From: Deltaproteobacteria bacterium
GTDB lineage: Bacteria > UBA10199 > JACPAL01
NCBI GenBank assembly: GCA_016180845.1
Contig: JACPAK010000003.1
Span: forward strand, 62,001 to 126,000
Direction: 5' to 3'
DNA length: 64,000 nt
In this document: one piece after another, positions 41,686 through 49,919 of the stretch
How the letters are laid out: each line of letters opens with the position of its first letter
Position numbering within the stretch: the first letter of the stretch is position 1
The notes under the pieces: model-generated
The model's database searches: none
The model's input: only the letters and a program-made list of their open reading frames with translations
What the model was told of the DNA's origin: nothing
Position numbers and translations under genes: made by a program

Positions 41686-43732
41686 GGGAAGGAACGACGC
41701 TTAAATTGCTCGAAACAGCCCGAGGGAGTTCAGGATATTCAATCCGTTGATGATAAATACCAACCAGAATACGGACAAAAACCTTCCCGATCACCTCAAG
41801 ATCTTTCAAGGTCAACTCGCACTCGTCCAACTGACCGTCAACAAAATTTTTGTTGATCATGTTGCGAACGACCTCTTCGAGACGGGTTGTTGTTCGATCT
41901 TTCAAGGCGCGGGTTGAGGCCTCGACCGTATCGGCCAGGAGAATAACACCCGCCTCCGGGGTCTGCGGCTTCGGCCCGGGATATCGATAGTGTCGCTCAT
42001 CGACCGTTTGCATCTCCGGATTTTCTGTCTGCTTCGCCTTGGAATAAAAATAGGTGATCAACTTTGTCCCCTGATGCTGGGGGATGATATCGATAATCCG
42101 TTTGGGCAGATTATACTTCTTCGCCAATTCCATCCCCTCTTTGACATGAGACGTGATAATCAGCGCACTCATTGAGGGAGAAAGCGTGGAATGCCGATCC
42201 TCCCCACTTCGCTGGTTCTCGATAAAGTAAGGGGGCTTGGCCAGTTTCCCAATATCATGGAAGTAAGAGGCGACACGGGCAAAGAGTCCATCCGCTCCAA
42301 TCGCCTCACAGGCCGCCTCGGCCAACGTTCCAACCATATGACTGTGGTGATAGGTTCCGGGGGCATGAACAATCATCTCTCGAAGAAGTGGGTGATTCAA
42401 ACTTCCAAACTCGAGGAGCTTGATCGGCGTTATATAGTTAAAAAGCGATTCTGCGATCGGCAGGAGGATCAATGTTGTTATCGAACTGGCAATCCCTCCG
42501 CAAAGCGCAAAGGCGAGAAAAACAGGAAGATTGTCTGTAGGGAAAATCCCTCCCCCCAAGGAAGTCGTATTGGCAAGATTCAGCATAAAAAGGATGCCGA
42601 CATTCAAAAGGCCGACTTGAAAACCGACCCTCATGAGTTGAGCGCGGCTCTTCACCTGATGCCCTAACCAGACAGCCGCAATTCCACCGGTCAAAAAATA
42701 GAGCGCATAAATGATACTGTTTTCCAGAAGCAGGCTGGCCAACGCCGCTATCCCAAAATTAAAAAGAAGTGCCGCCTCCGCCGAAAGCGCCAGTCGGACA
42801 ATCATCGGTCCTGCGACTATCGGGAGAAGAACATAAAAAGCAGAAATCGGCGCCTCAAAAGGCAGAAGCTCCCGAATGCCTCCGGCAAAATAGAGAAAAA
42901 TCCTCTCCACCATCAGAAGCAGGAGGATTAAAACACCTTGAAAAACAAAATCAGACCGGGTTGGCTTAAAACGCTTCGGAAAAATGCGCGCTGTCAAAAT
43001 AAGCAGGCCAATATACAAAAAAGTAAAACCAAATGTTCCGACCCAACGGACTTTGATTTGAGTCTTCCCCTTTTCAGACTGAATTCCACCGATCACCTTC
43101 ACATGCCAGGGTTCGATCCGATCTCCCTTCCGGACAATCGATTCTCCCCTCTGCACCTTGATGACAACATCACGAATCTCCTGAAGGACCTTTTCCTTTC
43201 GGATTTCGGTTTCTTTCTGATTCAAAACCAAATTTGGACGAATTTCCTTTAGGGAGGGGTATCTCTTTTTCGCCTCCTCAAGTGTGAAAACCTCCCGCCA
43301 TTCCTTGAAGAAAGTCGGCTCGGTTGTCGGTTGAGAAAAAGGATTGATCAGGACACCACTCTCCAACCACGAAGCAACGACACTCTTATCAGCAACAATT
43401 TTGAGGGCGAGTTTTGTATTCCGCCCAAAGGGAATCGCTCGATCATCCCAGTCAAAAACAGGGAGAATTCCTCTTAGTTTTTCCTGGCGAAGTTTTTCAG
43501 TCGCCTCTTCATCAATAATTTCATAATCACGGTCAGCACGAATATCACGAGAAGCGATCGCCCCCGCCCTGATGCCTGACGGATACCGCCCCCAAGAAAA
43601 ATTCATCGCAAGAGAGGCGAGCGCCGCGAAAATAGCCAAGAGACAGATATTCACCCACAATTGTCTCTTCTGAAGAAAATCCCCCAAAAATCCTTTATTT
43701 TTGGAGACCCATTCCATTCTTATTCTTATCAT
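41585..43732 (-). CDS. pgpH: 7TM-HD phosphohydrolase PgpH (cyclic-di-AMP type)
   Basis: This 715-residue membrane protein has an N-terminal helix, an extracytoplasmic 7TMR-HDED domain (~50-275), seven helices (~285-480) and a cytosolic HD domain. The HD motif is complete ('YHHSHMVGTLAEAA', 'ASYFHDIGKLAKP', 'IPQHQGTKLI'). Relatives hydrolyse cyclic-di-AMP. The ATG at 43732 follows GAGGG; 43717 is an alternative, and both overlap the phoH end. The C-terminal ~35 residues are Ser/Pro-rich and overlap the ybeY start. Confidence 0.92.
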   Translation of the reverse strand: MIRIRMEWVSKNKGFLGDFLQKRQLWVNICLLAIFAALASLAMNFSWGRYPSGIRAGAIASRDIRADRDYEIIDEEATEKLRQEKLRGILPVFDWDDRAIPFGRNTKLALKIVADKSVVASWLESGVLINPFSQPTTEPTFFKEWREVFTLEEAKKRYPSLKEIRPNLVLNQKETEIRKEKVLQEIRDVVIKVQRGESIVRKGDRIEPWHVKVIGGIQSEKGKTQIKVRWVGTFGFTFLYIGLLILTARIFPKRFKPTRSDFVFQGVLILLLLMVERIFLYFAGGIRELLPFEAPISAFYVLLPIVAGPMIVRLALSAEAALLFNFGIAALASLLLENSIIYALYFLTGGIAAVWLGHQVKSRAQLMRVGFQVGLLNVGILFMLNLANTTSLGGGIFPTDNLPVFLAFALCGGIASSITTLILLPIAESLFNYITPIKLLEFGSLNHPLLREMIVHAPGTYHHSHMVGTLAEAACEAIGADGLFARVASYFHDIGKLAKPPYFIENQRSGEDRHSTLSPSMSALIITSHVKEGMELAKKYNLPKRIIDIIPQHQGTKLITYFYSKAKQTENPEMQTVDERHYRYPGPKPQTPEAGVILLADTVEASTRALKDRTTTRLEEVVRNMINKNFVDGQLDECELTLKDLEVIGKVFVRILVGIYHQRIEYPELPRAVSSNLSVVPSHVDKYTQPSPLKEDSLSEGPKPPSKTGTRFRPE

Positions 43733-44684
43733 AAGCCCTCACAATCTCCGACACGAGCGGGTGTCGAACAACGTCCCGATCATCAAAATACTGAAAACCG
43801 ATCCCCCGAATTCCTTGTAAAATTTGCTCGGCCTCGATCAACCCTGAACGGGCCCCATGAGGAAGATCGACCTGGGTCACATCACCCGTGACGACAGCCT
43901 TGCTATTAAACCCAAGCCTCGTCAGAAACATCTTCATCTGCTCCGTCGTGCAGTTTTGGGCCTCATCCAGAACAATAAAAGAGTCATTGAGTGTCCTCCC
44001 TCGCATATAAGCGAGGGGAGCGACCTCGATCACCCCCGTCTCAACAAGCTTCATGACCCTCTCATACTCCATCATTTCGCAGAGGGCATCATAGAGTGGC
44101 CTCAAATAGGGACTGATCTTTTGATAAATATCCCCAGGAAGAAATCCGAGCTTCTCCCCAGCCTCGACCGCCGGCCTTGAAAGAATAATCCGGGCAACCT
44201 CCTTCCTCGTAAGGGACATGACCGCCATTGTCACCGCGAGGTACGTCTTCCCTGTCCCGGCCGGCCCTATCCCGAAGACCAAATCGTTCTTCTGGATCAC
44301 CTCCATGTAGGCCCGTTGGTTGATCCCCTTCGGGACAATAACCTTATTGCGAAACGGGACAAAGATACTGTTTTCGAGAAGGTCTTGAAGACGGGCATTT
44401 TCGTTCTTCGAAAAGACCTGAATCGCCCGTTCCACATCGGCACCATGGACCGGAAATCCCTTTTTGGCCATTCCATAAAGTTCGGTCAAAAGCCTCTCGA
44501 CCAGAGTGACCTCCCCATGATCCCCCTGGACGCTGACATCGGAACCACGGACATTGATATGGACACCCAGTCTCTTCTCGATTGTCCTTAAATTTTGATC
44601 CTGAATCCCGAAGAGATTCCTGGCTAAGCCGTTGTCATCGAAACGAAGCCGCACCACATCCCCTTTCTGTGAAACCCGCTTCAT
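43695..44684 (-). CDS. phoH: PhoH-like ATPase
   Basis: This 329-residue P-loop ATPase has an N-terminal KH-like domain ('LGVHINVRGSDVSVQGDHGE') followed by the PhoH domain with Walker A 'GIGPAGTGKTYLAVTMAV' and Walker B 'FIVLDEAQNCTTEQMKMFL'. It commonly precedes ybeY and is thought to work in RNA metabolism. The ATG overlaps the preceding gene's TGA by 4 bases. Confidence 0.94.
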   Translation of the reverse strand: MKRVSQKGDVVRLRFDDNGLARNLFGIQDQNLRTIEKRLGVHINVRGSDVSVQGDHGEVTLVERLLTELYGMAKKGFPVHGADVERAIQVFSKNENARLQDLLENSIFVPFRNKVIVPKGINQRAYMEVIQKNDLVFGIGPAGTGKTYLAVTMAVMSLTRKEVARIILSRPAVEAGEKLGFLPGDIYQKISPYLRPLYDALCEMMEYERVMKLVETGVIEVAPLAYMRGRTLNDSFIVLDEAQNCTTEQMKMFLTRLGFNSKAVVTGDVTQVDLPHGARSGLIEAEQILQGIRGIGFQYFDDRDVVRHPLVSEIVRAYDKNKNGMGLQK

Positions 44685-45097
44685 CTCCTCGCTCCCTTCC
44701 CTGGAGCCCCTGCCTGCTCCTTCGGCTCTGAAAAGATCTGTATGACAACCTCCCGCCTTCGACCTGATGCCTCAAAATCAACAAGGTACAGATCCTGCCA
44801 AGGCTCAAAGATCATCTTTCCATTTTCAATCGGGACAGAAAGCGCCGGCGGGAGGAGATACTTAAATCCTGCAGATAAAGACTGGGAAAAATCCTTCTTG
44901 ACCTGCTCCCGTATCTGCTGGACCGCCTTCCCATCCGTTGTCAGCAGGGCCACCCCCCCTCCCGGCAAACGGCAGGCGACGGTCACCAACCCATTCTCAA
45001 TCTTTGCCTCGCGAACAAACCCCCTGACATCATGTCCGATATTGATGACATCCACCTCACGACTCGTCCCAACATAAAAACTCTTTAAAGAAAGCAT
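44681..45097 (-). CDS. YjbQ/UPF0047-like protein lacking the usual His motif
   Basis: This ~138-residue protein has the general UPF0047 (YjbQ) layout: 'NIGHDVRGFVREAKIENGLV' near the start, 'YLLPPALSVPIENGKMIFEP' then 'WQDLYLVDFEASGRRREVVI' at the end. The family's usual H-T-T-A metal-site strand is replaced by 'ACRLPGGGVALLTTD', so catalytic or metal function may be lost. ATG 45097 is chosen; a TTG at 45109 is possible. It is coupled to phoH (ATGA). Confidence 0.75.
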   Translation of the reverse strand: MLSLKSFYVGTSREVDVINIGHDVRGFVREAKIENGLVTVACRLPGGGVALLTTDGKAVQQIREQVKKDFSQSLSAGFKYLLPPALSVPIENGKMIFEPWQDLYLVDFEASGRRREVVIQIFSEPKEQAGAPGKGARR

Positions 45098-45174
45098 AGG
45101 AAACTTCAAAAAATGCTACTCCTTTCAATAGGTTGAGTCAAGGTCGTTGACGGAAAGAGGTGGTTAATGGAAAC

Positions 45175-45492
45175 ATGTGCCGGATGAAAACACAAAAACC
45201 AGCCTTCAAGAAATACATCTTTGTGTGTGAAAACGTTCGGGAAAACGGCGAAATCTGCTGTGGTCCCCACGCCATGGGGGATGGGTATGTCAAAAAACTT
45301 AAAGATTACGTCAAAAAAAATGGCCTAAGTGGGGTCATTCGGGTCTCGCGCAGTGGCTGTCTGGATATCTGTGCCCAAGGGCCCAATATCGTTGTCTATC
45401 CTGAAGGGCGCTGGTATTCCCAAATTAAAGAAGAAGATCTTGATAAGATTATCGAAAAGGAAATAAAACCGGAGATCGGTAACGTGAAATGA
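45175..45492 (+). CDS. Thioredoxin-like [2Fe-2S] ferredoxin
   Basis: This small (~105-residue) protein is of the Shethna/thioredoxin-like ferredoxin type. Cluster ligands are visible at 'YIFVCENVR', 'GEICCGPHAMGDG' and 'SGCLDICAQGPNIVVYPEG', that is, a first Cys, a C-C-G-P element and C-x3-C, as in (2Fe-2S) ferredoxins of this fold. The start is uncertain: ATG 45175, ATG 45184 or GTG 45160 are in frame. The stop overlaps the next gene (ATGA), indicating cotranslation with the exonuclease. Confidence 0.87.
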   Translation: MCRMKTQKPAFKKYIFVCENVRENGEICCGPHAMGDGYVKKLKDYVKKNGLSGVIRVSRSGCLDICAQGPNIVVYPEGRWYSQIKEEDLDKIIEKEIKPEIGNVK

Positions 45493-46061
45493 ACCAGATT
45501 GTCCTCGATCTTGAGACGCAAAAAAGCTTCGATGACGTGGGAGGGAGGGAGAACCTTGGCGCCCTCGGAGTCTCTCTGGCCGGAATCTTTCGCTATGATC
45601 AGGACCAATATGAAAGCTACCTTGAATCCGAGTTAGGTCGTCTCGAACCGCTTCTGTCCCAAGCACCGCGGGTCATCGGTTTTAACATCAAGCGATTCGA
45701 CTTCCCTGTCCTACAACCCTACTTTAAAAACCTGAAACTTGCCGATCTGCCAGCACTTGACCTCCTGGAAGAGGTCGAAAAAGCGGTTGGTCATCGGATC
45801 AGTCTTCAAAGCCTCGCCGAGGCAACCTTGGGTGAAGGCAAAAGCGGTCATGGTTTGGAGGCGATTGAGTTCTTTAAACGGGGGGAATGGGAGCGCCTCA
45901 AGAAATACTGTCTGGATGACGTTCGTCTGACGAAGGATCTCTATGAGTTTGGGAAGAAGTTTGGGAGACTCTATTACTTTTCAAAGGATAAAACCTCAAA
46001 AATAGAGATCCCAGTCTCCTGGAAAGACCCAGACCCCCCAAAAAATCTCTCTTTGTTCTGA
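45489..46061 (+). CDS. DEDD-type 3'-5' exonuclease (YprB-like RNase H fold)
   Basis: This 190-residue protein has the DnaQ/YprB exonuclease acidic residues: 'IVLDLETQKSFDD' (motif I, D-x-E), 'VIGFNIKRFDFPVLQPYF' (motif II, Asp) and 'KKYCLDDVRLTKDLYE' (motif III, Asp). The family trims single-stranded DNA or RNA. It is coupled to the ferredoxin gene by a 4-base overlap. Confidence 0.85.
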   Translation: MNQIVLDLETQKSFDDVGGRENLGALGVSLAGIFRYDQDQYESYLESELGRLEPLLSQAPRVIGFNIKRFDFPVLQPYFKNLKLADLPALDLLEEVEKAVGHRISLQSLAEATLGEGKSGHGLEAIEFFKRGEWERLKKYCLDDVRLTKDLYEFGKKFGRLYYFSKDKTSKIEIPVSWKDPDPPKNLSLF

Positions 46062-46109
46062 CTAATCAACCTCTTGAAATTGCAATCGTTTTTTCCTATA
46101 AGCAGCGTC

Positions 46110-46721
46110 ATGGCGAAGCATAGCTATCAACGCAAGGATTTTTATTATCAAAAGGCAAAAAAGTTGGGTCTCAAATCGAGGGCCTATTTTAAACTGGAAG
46201 ACCTGAACAAAAAATTCCGACTCCTTAAACCTGGAATCCATGTTGTCGATCTCGGTTGTGCCCCGGGAGGTTGGCTGCAGTTTATTGCCCAGGAAATTGG
46301 CCCACAGGGGGCGATCGTTGGAGTCGATATAGAGAAGATGAATTCTGCCCTCCCCAAAAATGCCACCTTTATCCAGGGAGATATCCAAAATGAATCGACC
46401 GCTAATCAACTTTTGGCCGGTCTCGGTCGACGCGTCGATCTGCTTGTCTCTGATTTGGCCCCCCACCTCTCCGGGATCAAATTCCAGGATCAATACCGCT
46501 CTTACGAACTGGCCAAGCAGGCCTTTAAACTCTGCCATTTTGTCTTAAGAGAACAGGGGGATTTCGTTGCCAAGATCTTCCCTGGGGAAGAGCTTGAACA
46601 ATTTAAAACAGAACTCAAAAAGGCCTTTCTCAACGTCCAGCTCTTCATCCCCCCATCGACCCGAAAGAGCTCCTCAGAGGTCTATATCGTCGCTAAAGGG
46701 TTCAGGAACAATCAAAAATAA
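46110..46721 (+). CDS. rlmE: 23S rRNA 2'-O-methyltransferase RlmE (FtsJ)
   Basis: This 203-residue SAM-dependent enzyme methylates a uridine in the 23S A-loop. The K-D-K-E tetrad is visible in 'SRAYFKLEDLNKKF' (Lys), 'LLVSDLAPHLSGIKF' (Asp), 'GDFVAKIFPGEE' (Lys) and 'SSEVYIVAKGF' (Glu). The SAM-binding motif I is 'VVDLGCAPGGWLQFI'. ATG 46110 ('MAKHSYQRKDFYYQKAKKLG') matches the family N-terminus. Confidence 0.95.
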   Translation: MAKHSYQRKDFYYQKAKKLGLKSRAYFKLEDLNKKFRLLKPGIHVVDLGCAPGGWLQFIAQEIGPQGAIVGVDIEKMNSALPKNATFIQGDIQNESTANQLLAGLGRRVDLLVSDLAPHLSGIKFQDQYRSYELAKQAFKLCHFVLREQGDFVAKIFPGEELEQFKTELKKAFLNVQLFIPPSTRKSSSEVYIVAKGFRNNQK

Positions 46722-46722
46722 T

Positions 46723-46748
46723 AAGGCCGTCCCGGAAGGGACGGCCTT
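46723..46748 (+). terminator. Hairpin terminator after rlmE
   Basis: AAGGCCGTCCC-GGAA-GGGACGGCCTT forms an 11-base-pair stem with a stable GNRA-like tetraloop, starting right at the rlmE stop. Only TTAAAT follows, so the T tract is weak. Confidence 0.75.
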
Positions 46749-46752
46749 AAAT

Positions 46753-46812
46753 GGAGAAAGGAGATGGGGGATTTAGAGGGTGGAAGCTTTCTCCTTTCTC
46801 CTACCTCCACCC
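46753..46812 (+). promoter_or_regulatory. Alternative hairpins in the leader of the next operon
   Basis: GGAGAAAGGAG (46753-46763) is perfectly complementary to CTCCTTTCTCC (46791-46801), and GGGTGGA (46778-46784) to TCCACCC (46806-46812). The two stems interlock, so they are mutually exclusive or form a pseudoknot. This lies 115-175 bases before the ATG at 46928. It could be an attenuator-like leader; no known riboswitch is recognised. Confidence 0.4.
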
Positions 46813-46927
46813 CAAGCTTTTAAAGATCAAAGATCGATGTCTGATTAGGGTATCGTCTTCCCCCTCCAAAAGTTGCTTAAAAAAAAGTCCTTCACCGTTT
46901 TTTTTAAAACACGTATAATAGGAACCA

Positions 46928-47530
46928 ATGATGAGGGAGAAGATCACGTCACTTACCCCCATCGAGTTCTTTCGGGAACGGGTTCAGGAAGCCCTAGGGC
47001 ACCAAAACCTCAAACCGCCTCAGGGGGTTGAGTTTTACTTGGTAAGACTGTTGGGGGATTACGTCAAGGCAGAAGAGCTCTACGCCAAAACAACAGACGG
47101 TTTTCATCAGCAAGCGCTCGCCCTTCTCCTCAGCGAGGCACTCGATGTCGAACCGATTCGAAGGATTCCACTTCTGAAACGGATTGGGGATCTCTCCTTA
47201 TTTACTGTTGGATTTTTTCCCGACTCCCTAAAACGCCAGCTCGTCAATGTTGACTACTATGTTCAGATGGGAGAATCGGCCTACGATCATCTCTCCCATA
47301 TCTTAAGTCGAGAACCGGCCTTCGAAGAGATTTACACAGAACTTGCCAAGCGTTTTGTCTCCTATGTCGATGTCCTTTCTGAAGTCAGTGAAAAAAGTGA
47401 AATTTTAAATAACAGCGATCTTCTTCGAATCTACGAAATGTGGCTTAAAACCGGAAGTGAGCGTGCCAAACAACGCCTCTCCGAAGAAGGGATTCTGGCA
47501 ATTTCTGGTGTCCCCACAAAACCTCAATGA
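46928..47530 (+). CDS. Unknown helical protein preceding the MurNAc-salvage genes
   Basis: This 200-residue, largely helical protein has no signal peptide and no recognised domain. Distinct segments include 'EFYLVRLLGDYVKAEELYAK', 'LFTVGFFPDSLKRQLVNVDY' and 'VQMGESAYDHLSHILSREP'. Its stop overlaps the start of the next gene (ATGA) and the run continues into amgK and murU, so it probably serves the same operon. Function unknown. Confidence 0.75.
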   Translation: MMREKITSLTPIEFFRERVQEALGHQNLKPPQGVEFYLVRLLGDYVKAEELYAKTTDGFHQQALALLLSEALDVEPIRRIPLLKRIGDLSLFTVGFFPDSLKRQLVNVDYYVQMGESAYDHLSHILSREPAFEEIYTELAKRFVSYVDVLSEVSEKSEILNNSDLLRIYEMWLKTGSERAKQRLSEEGILAISGVPTKPQ

Positions 47531-48195
47531 ACACACTGAATAAAATACAAAAAAAATTCGAGGAAATTTATCGTCTCCCTCAACTCGACTCGGTACAAGA
47601 CTATCTCATTAATGAAAAAACAGTTCGATTAAACCATCCTCATTTTCGGCGCCCTCTCGAAGAAACCCTTTTGGTCATCGAAAAACCTTCTGAAATTCAA
47701 ATCGGCCTTTATATCGCCGAAGAGATTCTTCAACGGCTAGAAGTCACCTCCCCTTTTGAGGAACTTGGACCTCATAATCTCGATGATTTTTGTACAGCGG
47801 TAGAAGGGGTAAGCCATTTCCTCTTTGTCTTAACCCGATGGAGTCAGGAGAGATCCGTCTCTTCGCTGGAGCTCGAACTTCAGGCAGAGGTCGATAAATT
47901 TGTCCTCTGCTTGTTCGTCCTCGAGAAACAACAAAAAAATCCTGCCCGTCATCGGCTCACTGCTTCACTCTTCGAAAACTACCATCTCGTCCCCTCCATG
48001 AATCTTGAGGACAGAAATCGTTATGATCTCGCCAACAAACTCGCGTGGCAGTATTGCCATATTCTGGCAAAAACCTTACATCCGCTCGACCGTCCCGAGC
48101 TCGTTCAAGAAATCCGTCGCTTTCACCGGAAGGGTCTTCAAGACAAAATCCATATATTGACATCGAGGCGTCGCCGTTCCAGTTTGCCCACATGA
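47527..48195 (+). CDS. Unknown helical protein coupled to amgK
   Basis: This is a 222-residue soluble protein, helical and rich in L, E, R and H, without a signal peptide or recognised motif ('LYIAEEILQRLEVTSPFEEL', 'ELELQAEVDKFVLCLFVLEK'). Its stop codon overlaps the start of amgK (ATGA at 48192-48195), and its own start overlaps the previous stop in the same way. Tight coupling suggests a joint role in cell-wall or envelope metabolism, but no activity can be inferred. Confidence 0.75.
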   Translation: MNTLNKIQKKFEEIYRLPQLDSVQDYLINEKTVRLNHPHFRRPLEETLLVIEKPSEIQIGLYIAEEILQRLEVTSPFEELGPHNLDDFCTAVEGVSHFLFVLTRWSQERSVSSLELELQAEVDKFVLCLFVLEKQQKNPARHRLTASLFENYHLVPSMNLEDRNRYDLANKLAWQYCHILAKTLHPLDRPELVQEIRRFHRKGLQDKIHILTSRRRRSSLPT

Positions 48196-49181
48196 AAATG
48201 GTCAAATTGCATGGGGATGCCTCTTACAGGACCTATTTCCGTGAAATCGATGATAAGGGACAGACACGAATTATCATGCAACTCCCGGAGGGAAAATCCT
48301 CCGCCTCAGAAGAAATCACTAATTTAAATTCGACTCCCCAGGAACCCCCCTTTTTAAACATCGCCCGTTATCTCCGAAATCACCGAATCCCCGTCCCCGA
48401 GGTCCTGGGATATGACCCGGTCAAAAGACAAATTTTTCTGGAAGACTTGGGAGATGATACAGTAGAAAAACGAGTTCGCGAACTTTCCTTGGAGAAGAAA
48501 GCAGGACTTTACCGAAACGCAATCGACCTTCTCATTGATTTTCAGGCCTTGACGCAAACTCCAGACAAAGAATGTATCGCCTTTCAGCGATCATTTGATC
48601 AAACCCTCTACCAATGGGAGTTTGATCACTTCGTGGAATATGGGATTGAATCACGATCGGGGGTAAAGGTTGTCGCTCAAGATCGGCAAGGGATCACCGT
48701 CAAAACAAGAGAGATCAGTCGAGTCCTATCTGACCTCCCTTATGTCCTGACCCATCGAGACTTTCAAAGCCGGAATTTGATGCTCCAGGGGGAAACGCTC
48801 CGATTGATTGACTTTCAAGACGCCCTTTTGGCCCCCCCTCAATATGATCTTGTCGCCCTCTTGCGGGATTCGTATATAGAGCTTGAATGGTCGCTCGTGG
48901 AGGATTTGATCAATTACTATCTGGATCGAATCCAGGGAAAAATCGAGGCAACGCAAGATCGAGGGCAATTTAAAAAAATGTTTGATTGGCTAACAATTCA
49001 AAGAAAACTGAAGGACGCGGGGCGTTTTGTTTATATTGATCGCGTCAAAAAAAACCCTTCCTTCTTGAAGCATATTCCGACAAGTCTCGCCTATGTCCGG
49101 CAGGCGCTGGAAAGGCAGCCGGAATTGAGTCCACTTTTTAATGTTCTGAGGAAATATGTCCCAGAGTTTCAAGCAATCTAA
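48192..49181 (+). CDS. amgK: Aminoglycoside-phosphotransferase-fold sugar kinase AmgK
   Basis: This 329-residue kinase of the APH superfamily has Brenner's motif 'VLTHRDFQSRNLMLQG' (catalytic Asp) and the metal-binding 'LIDFQDALLAPPQYDLVALL'. The next gene is a MurU-like nucleotidyltransferase, and this pair is the known MurNAc salvage route in which AmgK phosphorylates MurNAc at the anomeric position. The start at 48192 gives 'MKMVKLHGDASYRTYFR', which matches the family opening G-D-A-S-x-R-x-Y-x-R; a longer reading frame upstream is antisense-like noise over the previous gene. Confidence 0.9.
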   Translation: MKMVKLHGDASYRTYFREIDDKGQTRIIMQLPEGKSSASEEITNLNSTPQEPPFLNIARYLRNHRIPVPEVLGYDPVKRQIFLEDLGDDTVEKRVRELSLEKKAGLYRNAIDLLIDFQALTQTPDKECIAFQRSFDQTLYQWEFDHFVEYGIESRSGVKVVAQDRQGITVKTREISRVLSDLPYVLTHRDFQSRNLMLQGETLRLIDFQDALLAPPQYDLVALLRDSYIELEWSLVEDLINYYLDRIQGKIEATQDRGQFKKMFDWLTIQRKLKDAGRFVYIDRVKKNPSFLKHIPTSLAYVRQALERQPELSPLFNVLRKYVPEFQAI

Positions 49182-49184
49182 CCT

Positions 49185-49919
49185 ATGAAGGCGATGATCC
49201 TTTCAGCTGGTCTTGGAACGAGGTTAAGACCGTTAACCCTTTCGACACCCAAGGCGCTTCTTGTAGTCGCCCAGTCACCGATGATCCTCTATAGCCTCAA
49301 ACTATTGAAGGCCAGCGGCCTCAATGAGGTCGTGATTAATCTTTATCACCTGGGCGAATTGGTTGAGAAGGAATTGGGTAACGGTTCACAATTCGGGATG
49401 AAGATTCGTTATTCGTGGGAAAAGGAAATTTTGGGAACCGGGGGTGGCATCAAAAAGGCCGCTGAGTTTTTTCGCGGAGAACCTCTCATCGTTATCAACA
49501 GTGACGTCCTGATCGATCTGCCACTCAAGAAAGTCATTCAACATCATCAGAGGAAAAAGGGAATCGCCACAATGGTCGTTCGGACACGCGATGAAAATTC
49601 CGAGTTTAGCCCGCTGGAAATCGGACGCGGGGGAAGAATCCTCTCGATTGGCACAGCAAAGTCAGAGGAAGGATCCGGCACGAAGACGATGATGTATACC
49701 GGTGTGCAGGTGATTGAGCCAAAGCTTTTGGCCTACCTCCCAGACCGAGGCCCCTCTTGTATCGTCCGTCAGGGGTATCTCCCTGCGCTTGCTGCTGGAG
49801 AAAAGGTCTACAGCTATCCTTACGAAGGGTACTGGAATGACCTCGGCACGATGGATCGCTACCGTCAGGCCGAAAACGATCTCAGTACGAGACGTGTGAA
49901 ACTTTCTTTCCTGGAATGA
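49185..49919 (+). CDS. murU: MurNAc-1-phosphate uridylyltransferase MurU
   Basis: This 244-residue nucleotidyltransferase has the signature 'MILSAGLGTRLRPLT' with 'TPKALLVVAQSP', the 'GTGGGIKKAAEFF' loop and metal-binding 'VINSDVLIDL'. In the AmgK-MurU pathway it makes UDP-MurNAc from MurNAc-1-phosphate and UTP, bypassing de novo synthesis. It starts 3 bases after the amgK stop. It converges on anmK with a 38-base overlap. Confidence 0.9.
   Translation: MKAMILSAGLGTRLRPLTLSTPKALLVVAQSPMILYSLKLLKASGLNEVVINLYHLGELVEKELGNGSQFGMKIRYSWEKEILGTGGGIKKAAEFFRGEPLIVINSDVLIDLPLKKVIQHHQRKKGIATMVVRTRDENSEFSPLEIGRGGRILSIGTAKSEEGSGTKTMMYTGVQVIEPKLLAYLPDRGPSCIVRQGYLPALAAGEKVYSYPYEGYWNDLGTMDRYRQAENDLSTRRVKLSFLE

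Noticed and set aside
48045-48191. A longer AmgK start inside the preceding gene
   Set aside because: The extension is Arg/Ser/Pro-rich noise; the ATG at 48192 overlaps the previous stop and begins with the family's conserved segment.
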